A stretch of 64,000 bases of DNA from Rhizopus arrhizus (Eukaryota; Mucoromycota; Mucoromycetes; Mucorales; Rhizopodaceae): the NCBI GenBank assembly GCA_024220505.1, contig JAKZZE010000026.1, positions 740,323-804,322 on the forward strand, given 5' to 3'. The position numbers and the translations under genes are program-made. Below are positions 21,541 to 32,985 of the stretch, in pieces. The notes below the pieces were generated by a model, which was given only the letters and a program-made list of their open reading frames with translations, had not been told where the DNA came from and ran no database searches. How positions within the stretch are numbered: the first letter of the stretch is position 1; every line of letters begins with the position of its first letter.

Positions 21541-21738
21541 TGTGTGTAACTTTGTTATTGTGCTTTAAGGTGGTACTATTTCTGTAATTTTCTGTATTAA
21601 GGTTTTGTCTGTTGGTGTGTGTGTATAAATTATTATTATTATTTTTTTTTTTTGATTTTGTTTGTTTCAACTACCCTCCCAGCCTCCTTGTAGTTTTTTT
21701 TTTTTTTTTTTTTTTTTTATAGGATGTTCTTTTGTTCT
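21541..21738 (-). other. A-rich spacer between RNase H and integrase ORFs
   Basis: Non-coding in all frames that would join the two ORFs. In the element sense it contains a run of about 28 A residues (plus-strand T run near 21690-21719), a second A run, a short AAT repeat and then the integrase start. It may act in reinitiation or may be a secondary expansion. Confidence 0.6.
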
Positions 21739-23131
21739 TTAGTAGCCTAATCTTGACAAGAAGTCGGCACTTTCATTAACTCGGCCTGGCCGATACTTGA
21801 TTTCGTACTCATATTCTGCTAATATGGTAATCCATCTTGCAATGATACCAGTAGGATTGGTTGTATTAAGTAAGCCTTTTAGTGCTGAATGATCTGTAAT
21901 GATGGTGAATTTTCGTCCAAGAAGATAAGGTCTAAATTGTTTGATAGCCCAAATTAAGGCTAAGCATTCTAACTTTGATACTCCATAATTGGTTTCACTT
22001 GACTTTAAGCTTCTGCTTGCGTATATTATAGGGTGCTCGTGACCATTGTCGTCTAACTGAGTTAAGATGCAGCCAAGACCTAGTCTAGAAGCGTCTGTTA
22101 CAAGTATAAAATCCTTGTCGAAATCTGGCCTTGCTAAAACTGGTGCCTGAGTTAATAATTTTTTCAAGGATTCAAATGATTCAGTTGTTTTGCTAGTCCA
22201 AGGTATTCTTTTTGTCGTCTTGGTTTGGTCATGCAATGGACGTGCTATTGCAGCAAAGTTTTTTATAAATCTACGGTAATATGAGGCTAAACCTAAGAAT
22301 CCTCTAATTTGTGTGAGCGTTTTGGGAACGGGATAATTTTTTATCTTTTCTATTTTGCTTGGGTCGGTCTGAATTCCTTCTTTAGTAACGATGTAACCAA
22401 GAAACTTGAGATGATCCTTGAAAAAGAAGCATTTTTCTGGATTGAGCTTTAGATTTCCCATTCTAATACAATTGAAAACTTGTTCTAAGTGAATTAAGTG
22501 TTCTTGACAGTTATTTGAAAAGACATTTAGATCGTCGATATATGCTACCAAACATTTGTTGATTAATGGTCTGAAGCAGAGGTCAATGAGACGTTGGAAC
22601 GTTGCAGGTGAATTTACTAATCCCATAGGCAATGTGTTATAATGATATACTCCGTATTTTGTGGTGAATGCTGTTAGCTCCTTGCTATTTTCTTCCAAGG
22701 GTACTTGATGAAAACCAGCTCTCATGTCAAGAGCGGAAAATACTTTAGCTTTTCCCAAAGTGTCTAATAAATCGTCGATTCTTGGCAAAGGGTATGAATC
22801 TTTCTTTGTTACAGCGTTTAACTTGCGATAATCAATCACCATACGGTATTCACCGTTTTTCTTTTTAACAAGAATTACCGGAGCAGCCCAAGGACTGTTT
22901 GATGGTGCAATTACACCTAACTTGCAGTATTTATCCAATTCCTTTTGTAAATAGTCAGATTCTATAGGACTAAGTCGATAGGGTCTATGACTAATAGGCT
23001 GAGTATTCTCTTCTATGATAATTTTGTGCTTCAAAATTGATGTGTAGCCAATGGTATTATTATCCCAATCAAATATTTCCTTGAATCTATATAGCAATTT
23101 TCGTAGTTTCTGATTCATTTCTTTTGATATA

Positions 23132-24763
23132 CAGTAGCGGACAAAACTGGTGCACAAAACTTTTTTTCAGCTTTTAACTACCATTACCTGCTCATGGTAG
23201 TTGCAATAGTCATGAAACTGTACTAGAAGGAGGATGCACTAGTCATTGTAATTTATGTATGTTCTAAGCATGACATTGTTAAAACTGAGCGATAAGCGTG
23301 CTTTAAATTTATAAAATTTTATATTTTCTAAAAACCGCAAAAGTGGCTAAGACCTTAGACTTTATATAATCATCTCATCTCTTGATATCATCGGATGTTC
23401 TTCTTTGCATATGCTAATAATATGCGTGTATACCATTTTCAATAAAAGAACCCGGCTCTTTAACTACTCTTTTCCAAAGATCATCGACCCTTTTTGATCT
23501 AGTGTCGTACCATCATACCTTTGCCATCAATTGCCACCTGGCATGCTTAAGCGGACTTAGGCCGGGATTAGTGGCGGCTAAACTTGTAGCACAGAAGCGC
23601 TGTTATCAAATATTGAGTTTGTGACATGCGTCGACTTGTGCCTTGTGTCATTGTCATACTGAAACGAGAGATTACGACGTTTTAGACCACTATACGCTAG
23701 GCTTTTGTGGTATGAAGTAAGCGAAATATATATGTGTATATTTCTGAGTTCATTATACCATCATATACTTGACACACATATTCCGGTCCTCAATATCTAA
23801 TACAGCCTTAAAACATAACAGAGCAGCCAGCATGCTTCATTGTTTGATCACCGTGAAAAAATCGCTCAGGTTGCTCGACTTGCTTTCAATATTAGTGTAT
23901 ACTACCTGCATCCATAATGTTCATATTTGTTTCATTGCTAAAGATAGCAGACTTCCAGCCCTCTATAGTATACAATGGCTTGTTGTGATACCACATTCAT
24001 CGCTTTTTCCGACTTATACAGCTGATGAAATTCTTCGATTCCTTACTTCCAGACTCAAAATCTAGCTTCCTACTGTGCCTTTAGACTGACAGTCTGCTAA
24101 CACTGTATCTTAAGGTCCTCAAAATGTGCTGAGCATCAGGAACTGTGTGTAGCGGACCTTGTCCAAGCTCTAGGTTGATGACTGAACTAATAACTTTTCA
24201 GGCTAATAGCGGAATACCTTCATGATCACAAGACATTAAGTTTCTTTCTTCCCTCTTTCTCCTGTTGATTGTCCATTTAGAGATTCTTGTTACTCTAGGA
24301 ATATCTGTTGTCGTACGAACTAAGTGTATTCGAGATCTCAGAGTTTCATTTTTACAGTTGCTTATTTTCTTAAACATATAAGGCTAGTACTTTGTTATAG
24401 TGAATAGGGTAAAAACAAAAGGGGGGATTCAATGGGAAATACAAAATAACTACGGTTTTATATATTTTTTAAGAGCTACTAAAATTCACTAATATGCGGT
24501 GAAATCTGAAAGCAAACGGGAGAGATATGGGGAAAATTGAAAGAAGGCTAGACAAGCACCACATTTTTGGCGAAAATTGAAATATGCAAAAAATCACTAA
24601 AAATGACCTTATGCCTGAGGGATGTCCGGCACAGTTCCGGTTTACATAACGTAATGTATATTTTAGACTGTCTTTCAGATGGTATATACCACAAAAGTCG
24701 CAGACATATGGCGGAGATACAATGTTAATTTTAAGTTTTGTGCACCAGTTTTGTCCGCTACTG
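23132..24763 (-). mobile_element. Tc1/mariner element T3, decayed
   Basis: Terminal repeats of about 31 bp (starting CAGTAGCGGACAAAAC) with TA at 23130-23131 and 24764-24765. The minus strand retains only traces of a transposase: a degraded equivalent of the WPANSPDLNPIEHVW region near 23560-23590 and of the DLWKRVVKEW region near 23470. No ORF of useful length survives. It is the most decayed Tc1 element here, although it sits in an otherwise open pol frame. Confidence 0.85.
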
Positions 24764-24855
24764 TATCTCCAACTTCCACTTTTGCATATGAATCTTTGTC
24801 TATCATTTCTTCTTTATCACTTTCGGTTTCTGAGTTCTGATTATACTCCATAGTA

Positions 24856-26481
24856 CAGTGGGTGAAAAAACTCTAAAAACGTCAGACATTTTTTCTGTTT
24901 TTAGCCTCTGTGAGCATGTATAGTGACTTAGATGATACAACAACTTTATGATATGCTTGTTTGACTTTCTATTACATCTCGTGCAATTTTTAATCTCAGA
25001 ATATCATTTAACAGTCCGCAAAAGCGATAGAAGTGATGTAGGTTTATTTTTAGAGTTTTTTCCTTTTACTTTTATTATGTTATAGATGACTTAATACTTC
25101 GTAGATCCACCATTGGCATCGATTACTGCCTTAATACGCGCAGGCATAGTGTCAATATACCTTCTGCAAACTTCTTTGTCAAAGGAGTTCCATTCCATTT
25201 CGACTCTTTCCCACTATTCATGAACACCTTTGGCTTTCTTGTCATATAACGATAGCTTCAACTTCAAATGATGCCAAAGGTGCTCAACTGGGTTAAGATC
25301 AAGACTTTGAGCTGGCCATTCGTCAATATGGCTCACTCTAGTAGCTTTTAGCCATTGAATGGTTGACTTGGAACGATGCTTTGGATCACCATCGTGCTGA
25401 AAGTATGCTGTAGACCATTCCACATCATAGTATTCCATTGTTTCCCGAAGTGTTGTATCCAGTATACATTAGTAAAAATCCGAGTTCAAAGTTCCATCGT
25501 ATATTTGACAGGTATACCCAGGTCCCTCATAGGTCAAGCACCCCCACATCATTAAACTACCGCCTCCATGCTTGACTGTTACGTCGATATGGTGAGGCTT
25601 AAGAGGGTCCCCTGGTCTTGACCAATAGTACTTACATCCGTCAGAGTCCCAAATGTTGATTTTTGTTTCATCAGAGAACAGTACACGTTGCCAGTCATCT
25701 GTGGTCCAGTTTTGGTACTTTTTGGCCCATGCTAGCCGTCTCTTCATGTGATTTGCGGTTAACAAAGGCTTTTTGACCTTAATTACGGCAAAGAAGTTCA
25801 TCGATTTTAATACGTTTATAGCGGTTTTGTATGTTATGGAATACCCCAGCTCCATGAGTTTGTCATGTACTTCCTTCGCAGTCTTGAGTTGCCCTTGTAC
25901 AACCTGAAGTTTGATGAATCTCTTCGTCTGAGTGGACACAACTATCGGTCTACCACCAAGTCCACGCTGTCGGTTAGGGAAAAACTTGTTCGCATAGTTA
26001 TTAACTGTTGCATACGTAACCCCAAAGCGGTTTGCAACATCCATAGAGACTTTTCCGACAAGTAGAGCGGACTTTATATCGTTTTTGATGTCAGCTGAGA
26101 GAGATTTAGGCATGATTGAAGTGTTTAGGAAATTTAAAAAATTAAATGGAAAACTTTTAAGAAAAAGAGAAAAATGACTTTTTTTATACTTTTAGAGTCA
26201 TTATGACTCATAATATGTCAATGAAAGACCGCAAAATCTGTCTGTCGGTCCGAGTATCCGACATTTATGGAAGTGAAAAAACTCTAAAAATAAACCAGTC
26301 TTCTTTTAGCAGTTGATTTCGGATCAATATTTATAATCGGAGATTGAAAAGGCAGCATACGATATGCTGCTATCAGTGCTACATATGTGCAAAATTTCAC
26401 GGTGATACACTAATTTGGTAAAACAGAACAACCAAAAACGCTAATAATATCATAACGTTTTTAGAGTTTTTTCACCCACTG
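24856..26481 (-). mobile_element. Tc1/mariner element T4
   Basis: 1626 bp. Terminal repeats of 27 bp start CAGTGGGTGAAAAAAC, with TA at 24854-24855 and 26482-26483. An inner inverted copy of the AAAAAACTCTAAAAA core lies about 207 bp from each end (25041-25062 and 26275-26296). It encodes a transposase with two nonsense mutations. Confidence 0.92.
25091..26113 (-). pseudogene. T4 transposase with two in-frame stops
   Basis: Spans exactly 341 codons, the family length here, from ATG at 26113 to TAA at 25091. It keeps helix-turn-helix sequence at the N-terminus and catalytic D in FSDETKI, D in QHDGDPKH and E in NPVEHLWH. A TAA near 25469-25471 replaces the glutamine of the usual YQHILDT context (a C-to-T type change). 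A TAG near 25211-25213 replaces the leucine of HELWERV. The frame is otherwise kept, so inactivation is recent relative to T3. Confidence 0.88.
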
Positions 26482-27258
26482 TATATAAATCTGCTTCTTT
26501 GTTAAGTTGATACGCTTGTATGACTTCCTCATCTTGTAAATCAATTTTCTCAAGCTTTCCTATCTTTTCAAACGACTTTAGGTGGATGTTTTTCTTTGAT
26601 CGGTTGTATAGATGTATTTCGATGCTCTTGTTGTTTAATACTATAGTGGCATTTAAGTCGAAATATCCCATTGCTTGAATAATGTCAGGGTTGGTTAGTT
26701 CAAAACTATAAGTGACTGACTTTGACTGTCCAGGTGGTTTTTTAAGCTGAAATGTGCTTGACGTATAGGCTTTTAAGATCATCCCTTCTTTTGGAGCACG
26801 AATGATTTGATCATTGTTATTTGTTATTATCTCAATTTCTTGGTCAGATTCTTTTTCCAATACTAATAATGATTGATCATTGCCTTCTTCTTGATGCTCT
26901 TTGTCAGATAGTTCATCTTCAGCACTGTAAATATCTTCATCACTATGTTCTATTGATTCATCCTCTGTACTGTATTCCTCTTCAGTGCTTTCATCGGTTT
27001 CTTCTTCAAAATGGACATGTTTTAAATTTGAATTAGTTTGATTGACTGGATTTTTATATGTTTGCGTATAAGTCGTGATTTTTGGCATTTTTTCTTGCTT
27101 GCGTAAGAAGGTAATAGGCAATTCGGCTTTTTGGTTCTTGTATGATACTTTTAAGGATTCGCTGTTAAAATCAATCTTCGCTTTGGCTCTAATTAACCAG
27201 TTGTTTCCAAGGATGAAGTGAGTGGGACATGAAGGTAGTACTTCTACTGTACAAGGTA

Positions 27259-28920
27259 CAGTGAGTTAAAAAACCGTTTCAGTAAAATTGAAACTCACAC
27301 ATTTATTCTTTTTTTGAAAGAAATATTTAGAGTATACGTGTTCTTTTTTATTATGTTATTATATAGCTTTTTTGCAACAAAGCAATGTACATCTCATCTT
27401 AATATATAAACTACATCTTAAGCAATGGCCATTTTAAAAAAAGGGGATGACTGAAACGGTTTTTTAACTAGGTAAAAAAATACTAATATATAGTATTTCC
27501 ACCCTTAGCTTTTATTACAGCTTGAACTCTAGCCGGCATACTATCAATATGTTTACAGCAAATATCTTTATGAAATGTTTCCAATTCAATTTTGATTCTT
27601 TCCCATAGTTCATGGACACCTCTTGCCCTTTGTTCATATAAAGCTAATTTCAACTTCAAATGTCTCCACATGTGCTCAATTGGGTTCAGGTCAGGCGATT
27701 GAGAAAGCCAAGGCAATACTGGGTACTTTGCTTCTTCTTTAAGATAAGTCGTTGTTATCTTGGCAGTGTGTTTCGGATCATTATCGTGCTGAAAGATGAA
27801 ATCACCATCTCCTAATCGGTAGTAATGAAGTGTATCTGCCAGTTCGGTTTTTAGGATATGGATGTAATCGGATGCAGTCATTCTGCCGTCGTATATCTCG
27901 CAGATATATCCAACTCCATGAGAAGTCATACAAGCCCACACCATAACACTTCTACCGCCGTGTTTTACGGTTGGGATTACATGATGAGGCTGTAATGGGC
28001 TTCCAGGTAGACTCCAATAGAATTCAACTCTATCAGAGCCCCAAACGTTGATTTTCGACTCGTCAGAGAAGATAATCTTTCTCCAGTCGTCAATGGTCCA
28101 GTACCTGTGAGCTAGTGCCCATTCCAAGCGTGCTTTCCTGTGTTTTGCTGACAAAAGAGGTACCTTTCTTTTTGGTCGGGCTTTGAATTCTAGGCTCTTT
28201 AAGGCGTTTAGGGTGGTGTTGTAAGTCAACCTTGGATAAATGGCCTTGAAATAATCGAAGACCTCTACACCTGACTTCAATCGTCTTAAGATTACCATTC
28301 TCTTCATGAGGGACTTGCTTGCTTCAGTTAAGATCTGAGGTCGTCCGCCAGTGTTATCGGGCCTTTGGATATTCCATTTTTTACAATATCGATGAACAGT
28401 GGCTTTAGAGAGAGTCAAGCGATTAGCAATCTCTTCATAAGACAAATCAGACTCTAAGAGCACTCTCAAATCATTTTGAGTATCTTGGGAAATGGAGCGA
28501 GTTATTTTTAATAAAGATTGGGTTGAAAATGTAAAATGAAAAAGGACGAAATTTGTTTACGCGTCTATTAATAAAATAACGTGTTTATATACTTGTTTTT
28601 TTAATAAATGCAAAGTATCATACTCTTCCCCTAACTTTATGTGTATTGCATAAATTAAAAATGAAGTCTGCATAATTGTAATTGGTATTTATGTTTTTTT
28701 TAATGGAGTTAAAAAACCGTTTCAGTGCACCGGCTGTAGTAATTTTATAAGTTTTAGGGAGCAAATATTGAAAAAGCAATACTATTTTTATATTGTATTA
28801 TATATCAGAACTAGTGCTTTCATATGATGTATGAAATGTAGCATTTTATTTAGTATATCAGTAGTAATGGTAGTAAAACCATATTTAGGAAAAACACTGA
28901 AACTGTTTTTTAACTCACTG
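27259..28920 (-). mobile_element. Tc1/mariner element T5
   Basis: 1662 bp. Terminal repeats of 25 bp (CAGTGAGTTAAAAAAC, one mismatch) with TA at 27257-27258 and 28921-28922. Inner inverted copies of the GTTAAAAAACCGTTTCAGT core lie at about 27450-27470 and 28704-28724. It interrupts Gypsy-2 pol in the protease region. Confidence 0.92.
27483..28505 (-). pseudogene. T5 transposase, probable lost start codon
   Basis: The frame is open from 28505 to the stop at 27483, exactly 341 codons like T4, but the first codon is ATA instead of ATG. No other ATG occurs in frame until well inside the DNA-binding region. Catalytic residues are intact: D in FSDESKI, D in QHDNDPKH, E in NPIEHMWR. An N-terminal helix-turn-helix (SYEEIANRLTLSKATVHRY) is clear. 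A single G-to-A change at the start codon would explain it. A start at a near-cognate codon cannot be excluded. Confidence 0.8.
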
Positions 28921-29735
28921 TATAATCATATTTTCTTTTACTTCTACTGGTACATCATAGATAACTCCTAATCCTGCTTGCTTTGTTCCATTTCCCATAG
29001 TAAATATAGTTTCGGAGGCAGCGTCTATAGAGAGTCCTAATTTATCAGCTAAAGCTTTCGACATACAAGTCTTTGCTGCTCCACAGTCGATTAACGTTCT
29101 AATCCTATGGTCTCCAATGGTAGTTTTTGAATATACAGCGGTGGTATTAAATTCATCGTCTTCAATTATTGCAACCGTTTGTTGAGAATCTTGATTTTTA
29201 GTAGCAGTTCTTCTAGTTCTACAAACACCAGCTAATTGTCTACGGTATTTAGGGACATCATTGATTAGGTCTCTAAATGTTGCGTTGGTAGGTCGGTCTA
29301 ATATATCCGTAGCGATATTGTAGGATGGAATTGGTTGTGTTCTTTTAGGCTGTTTCTTTTTGATAGGTTCAATAGGTAAATCAGTTTCCATTTCTATATC
29401 TTGATTTGTATATGTTTGATTGTTATTTGAAGGTTTGATTTCTTCCAAATGACTTCTAGTAGTAACGCGTTTGGTAACAACTGTTGGTTTGGCTGTTTTC
29501 TTTTGAGCTGTGGTACGTGTTTTAGTATAAGGAACAGCTCTGGTGACTTCGGGTGGTTTATCAGGTCTGATGGCAGTATACAATTCTTTCTCGTTTCTAT
29601 TTTCATTTTCTGTTAGGATGGCATTTAAATGTTGTGTTTGTTTTTGTGATTGTTGTTTGGTTTCGTTAATGGATTTTGTTTGATTTTGGGTATTCGATTG
29701 ACCATTGCTTTCGTTATTAAAAACAATCGACCCAT

Positions 29736-29745
29736 CTAGTTTTTT
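29736..29745 (-). promoter_or_regulatory. Gag-Pol -1 frameshift heptamer next to the gag stop
   Basis: In the element sense the end of gag reads TCA AAA AAC TAG. A_AAA_AAC is a canonical -1 slippery heptamer in the gag zero frame and the TAG follows directly. The -1 frame continues open into the protease. I have not identified the downstream stimulatory structure. Confidence 0.85.
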
Positions 29746-31010
29746 GAAGGCTGATTTTGTTGAGGTTGTTGCAATGGAAGTTCATCATTTTGATTACTGT
29801 TGGGTTGATTACGATATCGGCTGTTGTAATTAGATCTTTCATATCCATTATTATAGTTATTTCTGAATCTATTATTGTGTCCATTATAGTTGTTATTTCC
29901 GTTGTAGTCGATGTTTCGATTATTGTTATAACCGTTATTGCTATAATAGTTATGGTTACTATTATTATTGTTGTTATATCTTTGATAATTGTCTTTAACG
30001 TTGGGATTGTAATTGTTGAAATTGTTATAGTTGTTGCGAGCATTGCGATTGTAAGGTCGGTTATGTTGATCATGTGTATTCAATTCGTTGCGGATAGCTT
30101 GTTGAATCATATTAAGAATCTCTTGTTGATTATTGAGATGAGTATGACCGTGATGATACCTAGTTGAATGATTCACATGATATTGGGTGTCATTAGGATA
30201 ACCTACTACTTCCATTGTTGACAACCGATTAACTCCTGTTGTAACATTGGTATTGGTAGCTAGATTTCCTGATGATTTACCAAATATTTGAACATCACTG
30301 ACTGGTAAAATTTGTGCAGGTCTTTCATCAATATCTACAAGCTCAACATTATGATTATTTATGTTGTATCGACCAGCATGTGCATTATCGTTGTGATATA
30401 TCAAGGCATTGTTAATGTTTCGAGGTATGAAGGGGTTGTCGACCATGGCAATCTTACGAGGTCTATTTGCGTTCCACCATCCTTCAGAATGTGTGAGCCA
30501 GTCTTTAAAGTTCTTGGAACTGCTTTGTATACAGAAATTTTTTATTTCGTTTAGTAATCCAGCACGGAATCTGCTTTCTATCAATGCTTCATTATCAATA
30601 TTGGCCAAATCGGCTGCTTCTCTTAATCTTGCAAGAAATATTTGTGGATGCTCTTGTTCTCCTTGGAACATATCATTAAATTCCATTTCATAGCTTTGTA
30701 TTAGTTCCGGGGTGATATAATGATTCTTGAGTGCCTCTATTGCTTGGTCATACTTGATCTCTGGCTGTTCTTTTAAAATAACACGTTCAAAGTAGACTTT
30801 GGCAGCACGTCTTAGTTGTGATTTGAGAATGGCTATTTTTCTTGATTCTCCCTGCGTATTGTTAACTGCAAGGTAGGAGTCTAGGATTTCTTGAAAATGA
30901 CGGAAATCTTCTCCTTCATATCCGTAAAATTCGATGAGTCTTGGTCTATAACCTTGTATTACGCTTTGGTTGCTGACTGAAGCCAACACGTTAGGTCCTG
31001 TAGTTGTCAT
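29736..31010 (-). CDS. Gypsy-2 Gag
   Basis: A 424-aa capsid protein starting at the first ATG after the primer-binding site region. Residues 20-170 resemble the retrotransposon Gag capsid fold (FYGYEGEDFRHFQEIL near 27). The last 120 residues are rich in N, Y and R, which should bind RNA, but contain no CCHC zinc knuckle. The ORF ends in TAG immediately after A_AAA_AAC, where a -1 shift would continue into pol. It is intact. Confidence 0.88.
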   Translation of the reverse strand: MTTTGPNVLASVSNQSVIQGYRPRLIEFYGYEGEDFRHFQEILDSYLAVNNTQGESRKIAILKSQLRRAAKVYFERVILKEQPEIKYDQAIEALKNHYITPELIQSYEMEFNDMFQGEQEHPQIFLARLREAADLANIDNEALIESRFRAGLLNEIKNFCIQSSSKNFKDWLTHSEGWWNANRPRKIAMVDNPFIPRNINNALIYHNDNAHAGRYNINNHNVELVDIDERPAQILPVSDVQIFGKSSGNLATNTNVTTGVNRLSTMEVVGYPNDTQYHVNHSTRYHHGHTHLNNQQEILNMIQQAIRNELNTHDQHNRPYNRNARNNYNNFNNYNPNVKDNYQRYNNNNNSNHNYYSNNGYNNNRNIDYNGNNNYNGHNNRFRNNYNNGYERSNYNSRYRNQPNSNQNDELPLQQPQQNQPSKN

Positions 31011-31165
31011 TGCTGCTAATAAGTGTTTTGAGATTGTTGGTTCGATTTTGAGTAAATTTTTTTTTTGAATAAGTCTGTTGATTTCTTGATAGATTTTAAG
31101 TAGTTTTCAATTTTGATCCCTCGTAGTGACTTCTTGATTTGATTTCTTGATTTGATGTTTTATTT

Positions 31166-31184
31166 CCCCTCGTAGTGACCACCA
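31166..31184 (-). other. Gypsy-2 primer-binding site
   Basis: Two bases after the 5' LTR the element-sense strand reads TGGTGGTCACTACGAGGGG. It starts with TGG, as expected for pairing with the CCA end of a tRNA. I cannot name the tRNA. The first 11 bases also recur inside many LTRs of this window. Confidence 0.75.
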
Positions 31185-31258
31185 AATGTGAGATTGGAGT
31201 TTGTAAGGTTTTTATAGTGTTAAATAGGTTTGATTTAAGAGAGTCTTGATATAAGATC

Positions 31259-31826
31259 TGTTGTAGAACAGTAACTGATCGTAGTAGACATTGGTAAATA
31301 TAAGTCTTAATACAAGATCATAATTAAATAAAATAAAAATATAAGTTTATTTAAATAAGATCATACAATCAATTCCAATTAAACATGTTCTTTTAGAATA
31401 TGTTTTGTATTAATAAGAGTTCTTTGATAAGAAGAAGTATCAACTAAAATAACAAGATCCAATCCAATATCAGGAATATTGCTAATCTTTCATATAATTG
31501 AAATAACGCGTAAAATAACGTTATCCAAATCAGTGAGGAATTCCCAGAATAAAAGATAATCTATGACAGACATACAAAAGAACAAATGAAAAGTTTTCAT
31601 AATCATAATTATAGATGACACTTGCTAAAGTACCTGAATATTAGAAGAACGCTTACAATAGAAGATATCAAGCCACTCACTCAATAAGATATAAATACCT
31701 GCCTTCAATTAGAATAATTTTTACTTTAACTTAAACTGAAATAAAGATTAGTCTCAAAAAGTACCTACACTGTTTCTTTATTTTTGTTTCTACCTTTTTC
31801 TTAATAACTATTACCATTATACAACA
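31259..31826 (+). repeat. Solo LTR, family j, 568 bp
   Basis: Starts TGTTGTAGAACAG and ends TATACAACA, with AGATC duplicated at 31254-31258 and 31827-31831. A TATA-like GATATAAATACC and AATAAA near 31690-31745 give plus orientation. A similar LTR start appears on the minus strand at 3645. Confidence 0.92.
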
Positions 31827-32985
31827 AGATCAAAGGTTTAGGTAGGATTTGATTCCAAAAAGAGTAGTGATTTGAATATAAGTTCGCTTGTAATAAGTGA
31901 CCACCAGATCTTATAAGTAGATCAAACTGTTGTGAATAAAATAAAGTAAAAAGATAAAAAAAAGGGATTACAATGAAGTGTATTTGCTTCAAGGGACTTC
32001 TTGTTCTTGATATTAGATAAAATAAAAGAAAAACAAAAGAGATTTACTTTGTATGATATTTATTAAAATAATCAAAAAGTAAAGTAAATAAGTGAAGTAA
32101 AACAAAAGTTAAAAGTGAAGTAAGTAAGTCAAGAGTAAGTATAAGAAATATTGAAGTTATTTATATGTTTTTGGCTTTTCTGATTATATGCTGTTTTTGA
32201 TGATTTTGTGGATATTCTGTATTTTTTTGTATTTTTCTGGATTTATCTGTATTCATACGTATTTTTTTGTATTTTCCTGGTGTTATTTTATATGGTTGGC
32301 TTGTAGGTTTGTGTTTTAATAGAGTAAGTTTGCTTGTAAAGCTTGATTCAAGGTTGTGATTGCGTTGTAAGTTGTTGTTTTGTATAGAATTTAAGCAGAT
32401 GCTTGATAAGTAGTGACCACCAAATGTTATGTGTATATCAATACGATATTTCTTGATAAAAGTTAAAGTAGAATAAAAAGTTTAAGTGAACAGGGACTTT
32501 CTTGTTAAAGTTTGTTAATTATTGAGTAAAAATATATGATTTATTTAAACTGACTGACAATTTCTTCACAAAAAGATGGGTTATATACACTAGGTGAAAA
32601 AATAGGGACAACCTTTTCGAAAATTTCATTTCATGCAGCATGTAGCATTAAGAGAAGGTCGCCTCATGACTCTAGCAATATGTTAAACCGAGGTTAATGT
32701 ATGAAGTATTTCATCAAAATATGATGAGCCAACTATGGAAAATGAGGGAGTAATGCATATATAATTGGCCGAATTTTAGATACTCCACAGCTCAGTTTTA
32801 GACCATATTTCGTACTCCTCTATTTTGACCTGGAATATCAGCTACAATTAAAATGCAAACCAATTCTAGCATTAGCTATGCCCGTTCCTATAATTAATAA
32901 TATAAAATGGATGTTGTTTTCCCTCATTCATACATTCTTTTTTTTCGTTATATTCTTCTTACTTCCTGCGAAATTTCTCTTACTT

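Larger units (their letters stand above)
21739..29738 (-). pseudogene. Gypsy-2 pol (protease-RT-RNase H) cut by three Tc1 elements
   Basis: Pol begins in the -1 frame at the end of gag. It carries an aspartic protease (TLIDCGAAKT, so DCGA replaces the usual DSGA, near 29070), then FILGNNWL across the T5 insertion, an acidic linker (26480-27120), reverse transcriptase with YIDD (near 22530) and RNase H with VTDAS (near 22100). It stops after LSRLGY at 21739. The four pieces are about 28921-29738, 26482-27258, 24764-24855 and 21739-23131. Removing each Tc1 element with one TA copy leaves the frame open at all three junctions, so the gene was intact when hit. Confidence 0.88.

Noticed and set aside
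23769..24065. 98-codon ORF inside T3
   Set aside because: It lies antisense to the decayed transposase and has no family features.
29757..30167. Isoleucine/valine-rich ORF on the plus strand
   Set aside because: Antisense shadow of the asparagine-rich tail of Gypsy-2 Gag.
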